Made by a program: the position numbers and the translations under genes
Shown here: piece after piece, positions 5,268-6,354 of the stretch
How the letters are laid out: each line of letters starts with the position of its first letter
Numbering within the stretch: the first letter of the stretch is position 1
Origin: Modestobacter sp.
GTDB lineage: Bacteria; Actinomycetota; Actinomycetes; Mycobacteriales; Geodermatophilaceae
Reading direction: 5' to 3'
NCBI GenBank assembly: GCA_025965635.1
Contig: JAOPWO010000073.1
Location: 1-6,354 of the forward strand
Length of the DNA stretch: 6,354 bases
Notes under the pieces: model-generated
Database searches by the model: none
What the model was told of the DNA's origin: nothing
What the model saw: the letters and a program-made list of their open reading frames with translations, nothing else

Positions 5268-5305
5268 CCGCTCGCGGGCTCGCGGCGCGCCCCTGCGGAC
5301 GGACC
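5268..5305. repeat. Short intergenic repeat, copy C
   Basis: This 38-base copy of the element at 4446-4484 lies 21 bases after the resR stop. It is flanked by CCCTCTC (5255-5261) and GAGAGGG (5318-5324), a perfect 7-bp outer inverted repeat that may mark the true ends of the element or a terminator stem with a branched loop. The rest of the resR-gcvP gap (5247-5383) holds no gene; the counterpart of mycobacterial Rv1831 is absent. Confidence 0.6.
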
Positions 5306-5370
5306 CGCTTCCCAGCTGAGAGGGGGCCGGGGAACAACAGCGGGGATCAGCCGGGAGGGCGACGGTGTTG

Positions 5371-5376
5371 TACCGT
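5371..5376 (+). promoter_or_regulatory. gcvP: Probable -10 of a leaderless gcvP transcript
   Basis: TACCGT fits TAnnnT and ends 7 bases before the gcvP GTG at 5384, so transcription would start at or within a base of the start codon. There is no ribosome site at normal distance from 5384 (the nearest, GGGAGG at 5353-5358, ends 25 bases away), which agrees with leaderless initiation. No good -35 is seen at 16-19 bases. Confidence 0.5.
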
Positions 5377-5383
5377 CGACCCA

Positions 5384-6354
5384 GTGGCCGACCGGACTCC
5401 TGGCTCTGATCCTGCTCCCCTGACCGGGCACCTCCCCGCGCTCTCCGCGCTGTCGACGCAGGGCTCGTTCGCCGCCCGGCACATCGGTCCCCGACCGGAC
5501 GAGACGGCGGCCATGCTGGCCACCGTGGGCGACCCCCCGCTCGCCGCGCTGGCCGACGCCAGCGTCCCCGAGGGGGTACGTGACCGCTCGGCCCTCGACC
5601 TCCCGGCGGCCCGGGACGAGGCCGCGGTGCTGCGCGACCTCCAGGACCGCGCCGCCGAGAACGAGGTGTTCACCTCGATGATCGGGCTGGGGTACTCCGG
5701 CACCGTCACCCCGGCGGTGATCCAGCGGAACATCCTGGAGAACCCGGCCTGGTACACCGCGTACACCCCGTACCAGCCGGAGATCAGCCAGGGCCGGCTC
5801 GAGGCGCTGATCAACTTCCAGACGATGGTCGCCGACCTGACCGGCCTGCCGGTGGCCGGCGCCTCGATGCTGGACGAGGCGACCGCGGCCGCCGAGGCGA
5901 TGACCCTGGTCCGCCGGGCCGGGCGGGCGAAGCCCGACTCGGTGTTCGTCGTCGACGCCGACACGCTGCCGCAGACCCTGGCCGTGCTGCGCACCCGCGC
6001 CGAGCCGCTCGGCATCGTCCTGCACGTCAGCGACCTGTCGGCCGGCTGGCCCACCGACCTGCCGGCGGCCGGGGCGTTCGGTGTGCTGCTGTCCTTCCCC
6101 GGCGCCAGCGGCGCGGTCCGCGACCACCGGGCGCTGACCGCCGCGGCCCACGAGGCCGGCGCCGCGGTCGTCGTGGCCGCCGACCTGCTGGCCCTCACGC
6201 TGCTCGAGGCTCCGGGGGAGTGGGGCGCCGACGTCGCCTGCGGCACCACCCAGCGCTTCGGTGTCCCGATGGGCTTCGGCGGACCGCACGCGGGCTACCT
6301 GTCGGTCCGCGAGGGGCTGGCCCGCCAGCTCCCCGGCCGGCTGGTCGGGGTGTC
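5384..6354 (+). CDS. gcvP: Glycine dehydrogenase (decarboxylating), P protein, 5' part
   Basis: GcvP is the PLP enzyme that decarboxylates glycine and passes the aminomethyl group to the lipoyl arm of GcvH. The frame opens at GTG 5384 and is still open at the window end, giving 323 residues of a protein usually about 950 long. Seen motifs: FAARHIGP (29-36), MIGLGYSGTVTPAVIQRNIL (99-118), PAWYTAYTPYQPEISQGRLE (121-140), FQTMVADLTGLPVAGASMLDEATAAAEAM (145-173, quoted here only as the block with LDEATAAAEAM), and GTTQRFGVPMGFGGPHAGYL (287-306). The PLP lysine lies in the C-terminal half, outside the window. This is the long single-chain type, not the split gcvPA/gcvPB form. No other in-frame start lies upstream near 5384; ATG 5513 would remove the RHIGP motif. 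It is probably read from its own leaderless promoter, apart from gcvH. Confidence 0.96.
   Translation, partial: MADRTPGSDPAPLTGHLPALSALSTQGSFAARHIGPRPDETAAMLATVGDPPLAALADASVPEGVRDRSALDLPAARDEAAVLRDLQDRAAENEVFTSMIGLGYSGTVTPAVIQRNILENPAWYTAYTPYQPEISQGRLEALINFQTMVADLTGLPVAGASMLDEATAAAEAMTLVRRAGRAKPDSVFVVDADTLPQTLAVLRTRAEPLGIVLHVSDLSAGWPTDLPAAGAFGVLLSFPGASGAVRDHRALTAAAHEAGAAVVVAADLLALTLLEAPGEWGADVACGTTQRFGVPMGFGGPHAGYLSVREGLARQLPGRLVGV

Noticed and set aside
5247..5383. Glycine riboswitch ahead of gcvP
   Set aside because: Glycine riboswitches often precede gcv genes, but none of the conserved core is recognisable here and the gcvP mRNA appears leaderless.
1..6354. Mobile element, CRISPR array, toxin-antitoxin or phage-defence genes
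   Set aside because: No transposase, integrase, direct-repeat array or atypical base composition was seen; the block is conserved housekeeping DNA. The DUF151 nuclease-family protein is a widespread core gene and has no defence-island neighbours.

Overview
The window is GC-rich chromosomal DNA with the codon use of a high-GC actinobacterium (almost every third codon position is G or C). All genes lie on the + strand and are tightly packed. Gene order and protein sequences match, as I recall it, the conserved mycobacterial block Rv1823-Rv1832 (DUF881, sbp, DUF881, gcvH, garA, ftsR/Rv1828, Rv1829, resR/Rv1830, gcvP). The style of the sequence suggests a Geodermatophilaceae-like organism (Blastococcus, Modestobacter or Geodermatophilus); that family-level placement is only an inference. 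I see no mobile element, prophage, CRISPR array or tRNA/rRNA.

Layout: (1) 1-1706, a translationally coupled envelope operon: the 3' part of a DUF881 gene, the small membrane protein gene sbp, and a second, complete DUF881 gene. (2) 1817-2221, gcvH, the lipoyl carrier of glycine cleavage, bounded by stem-loops. (3) 2222-2475, a leader of about 250 bases with a strong hairpin, then an FHA-domain GarA/OdhI orthologue that carries an N-terminal zinc ribbon. (4) 3044-3817, the MerR-family regulator FtsR, followed by a strong hairpin. (5) 3935-4429, a bifunctional nuclease-family (DUF151) protein. (6) 4430-4673, a regulatory interval with a short interspersed repeat, a good sigma70-type promoter and a leader hairpin ahead of the second MerR-like regulator (ResR/Rv1830 type, 4674-5246). 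(7) 5247-5383, a second copy of the repeat and a probably leaderless promoter, then the first third of gcvP, cut by the window edge.

How the parts fit: two themes are interleaved. One is growth and division control: DUF881/Sbp proteins sit beside ftsA-ftsZ in Bacillus, FtsR controls ftsZ in Corynebacterium, and ResR acts through whiB2 in mycobacteria. The other is central nitrogen and one-carbon metabolism: GcvH and GcvP of the glycine cleavage system, and GarA, which switches 2-oxoglutarate metabolism in response to Ser/Thr kinases. No new stand-alone system is evident. The most interesting points are the zinc-ribbon GarA with an altered phospho-switch motif, the structured leaders of garA, the DUF151 gene and resR, the intergenic repeat family, and the leaderless start of gcvP.
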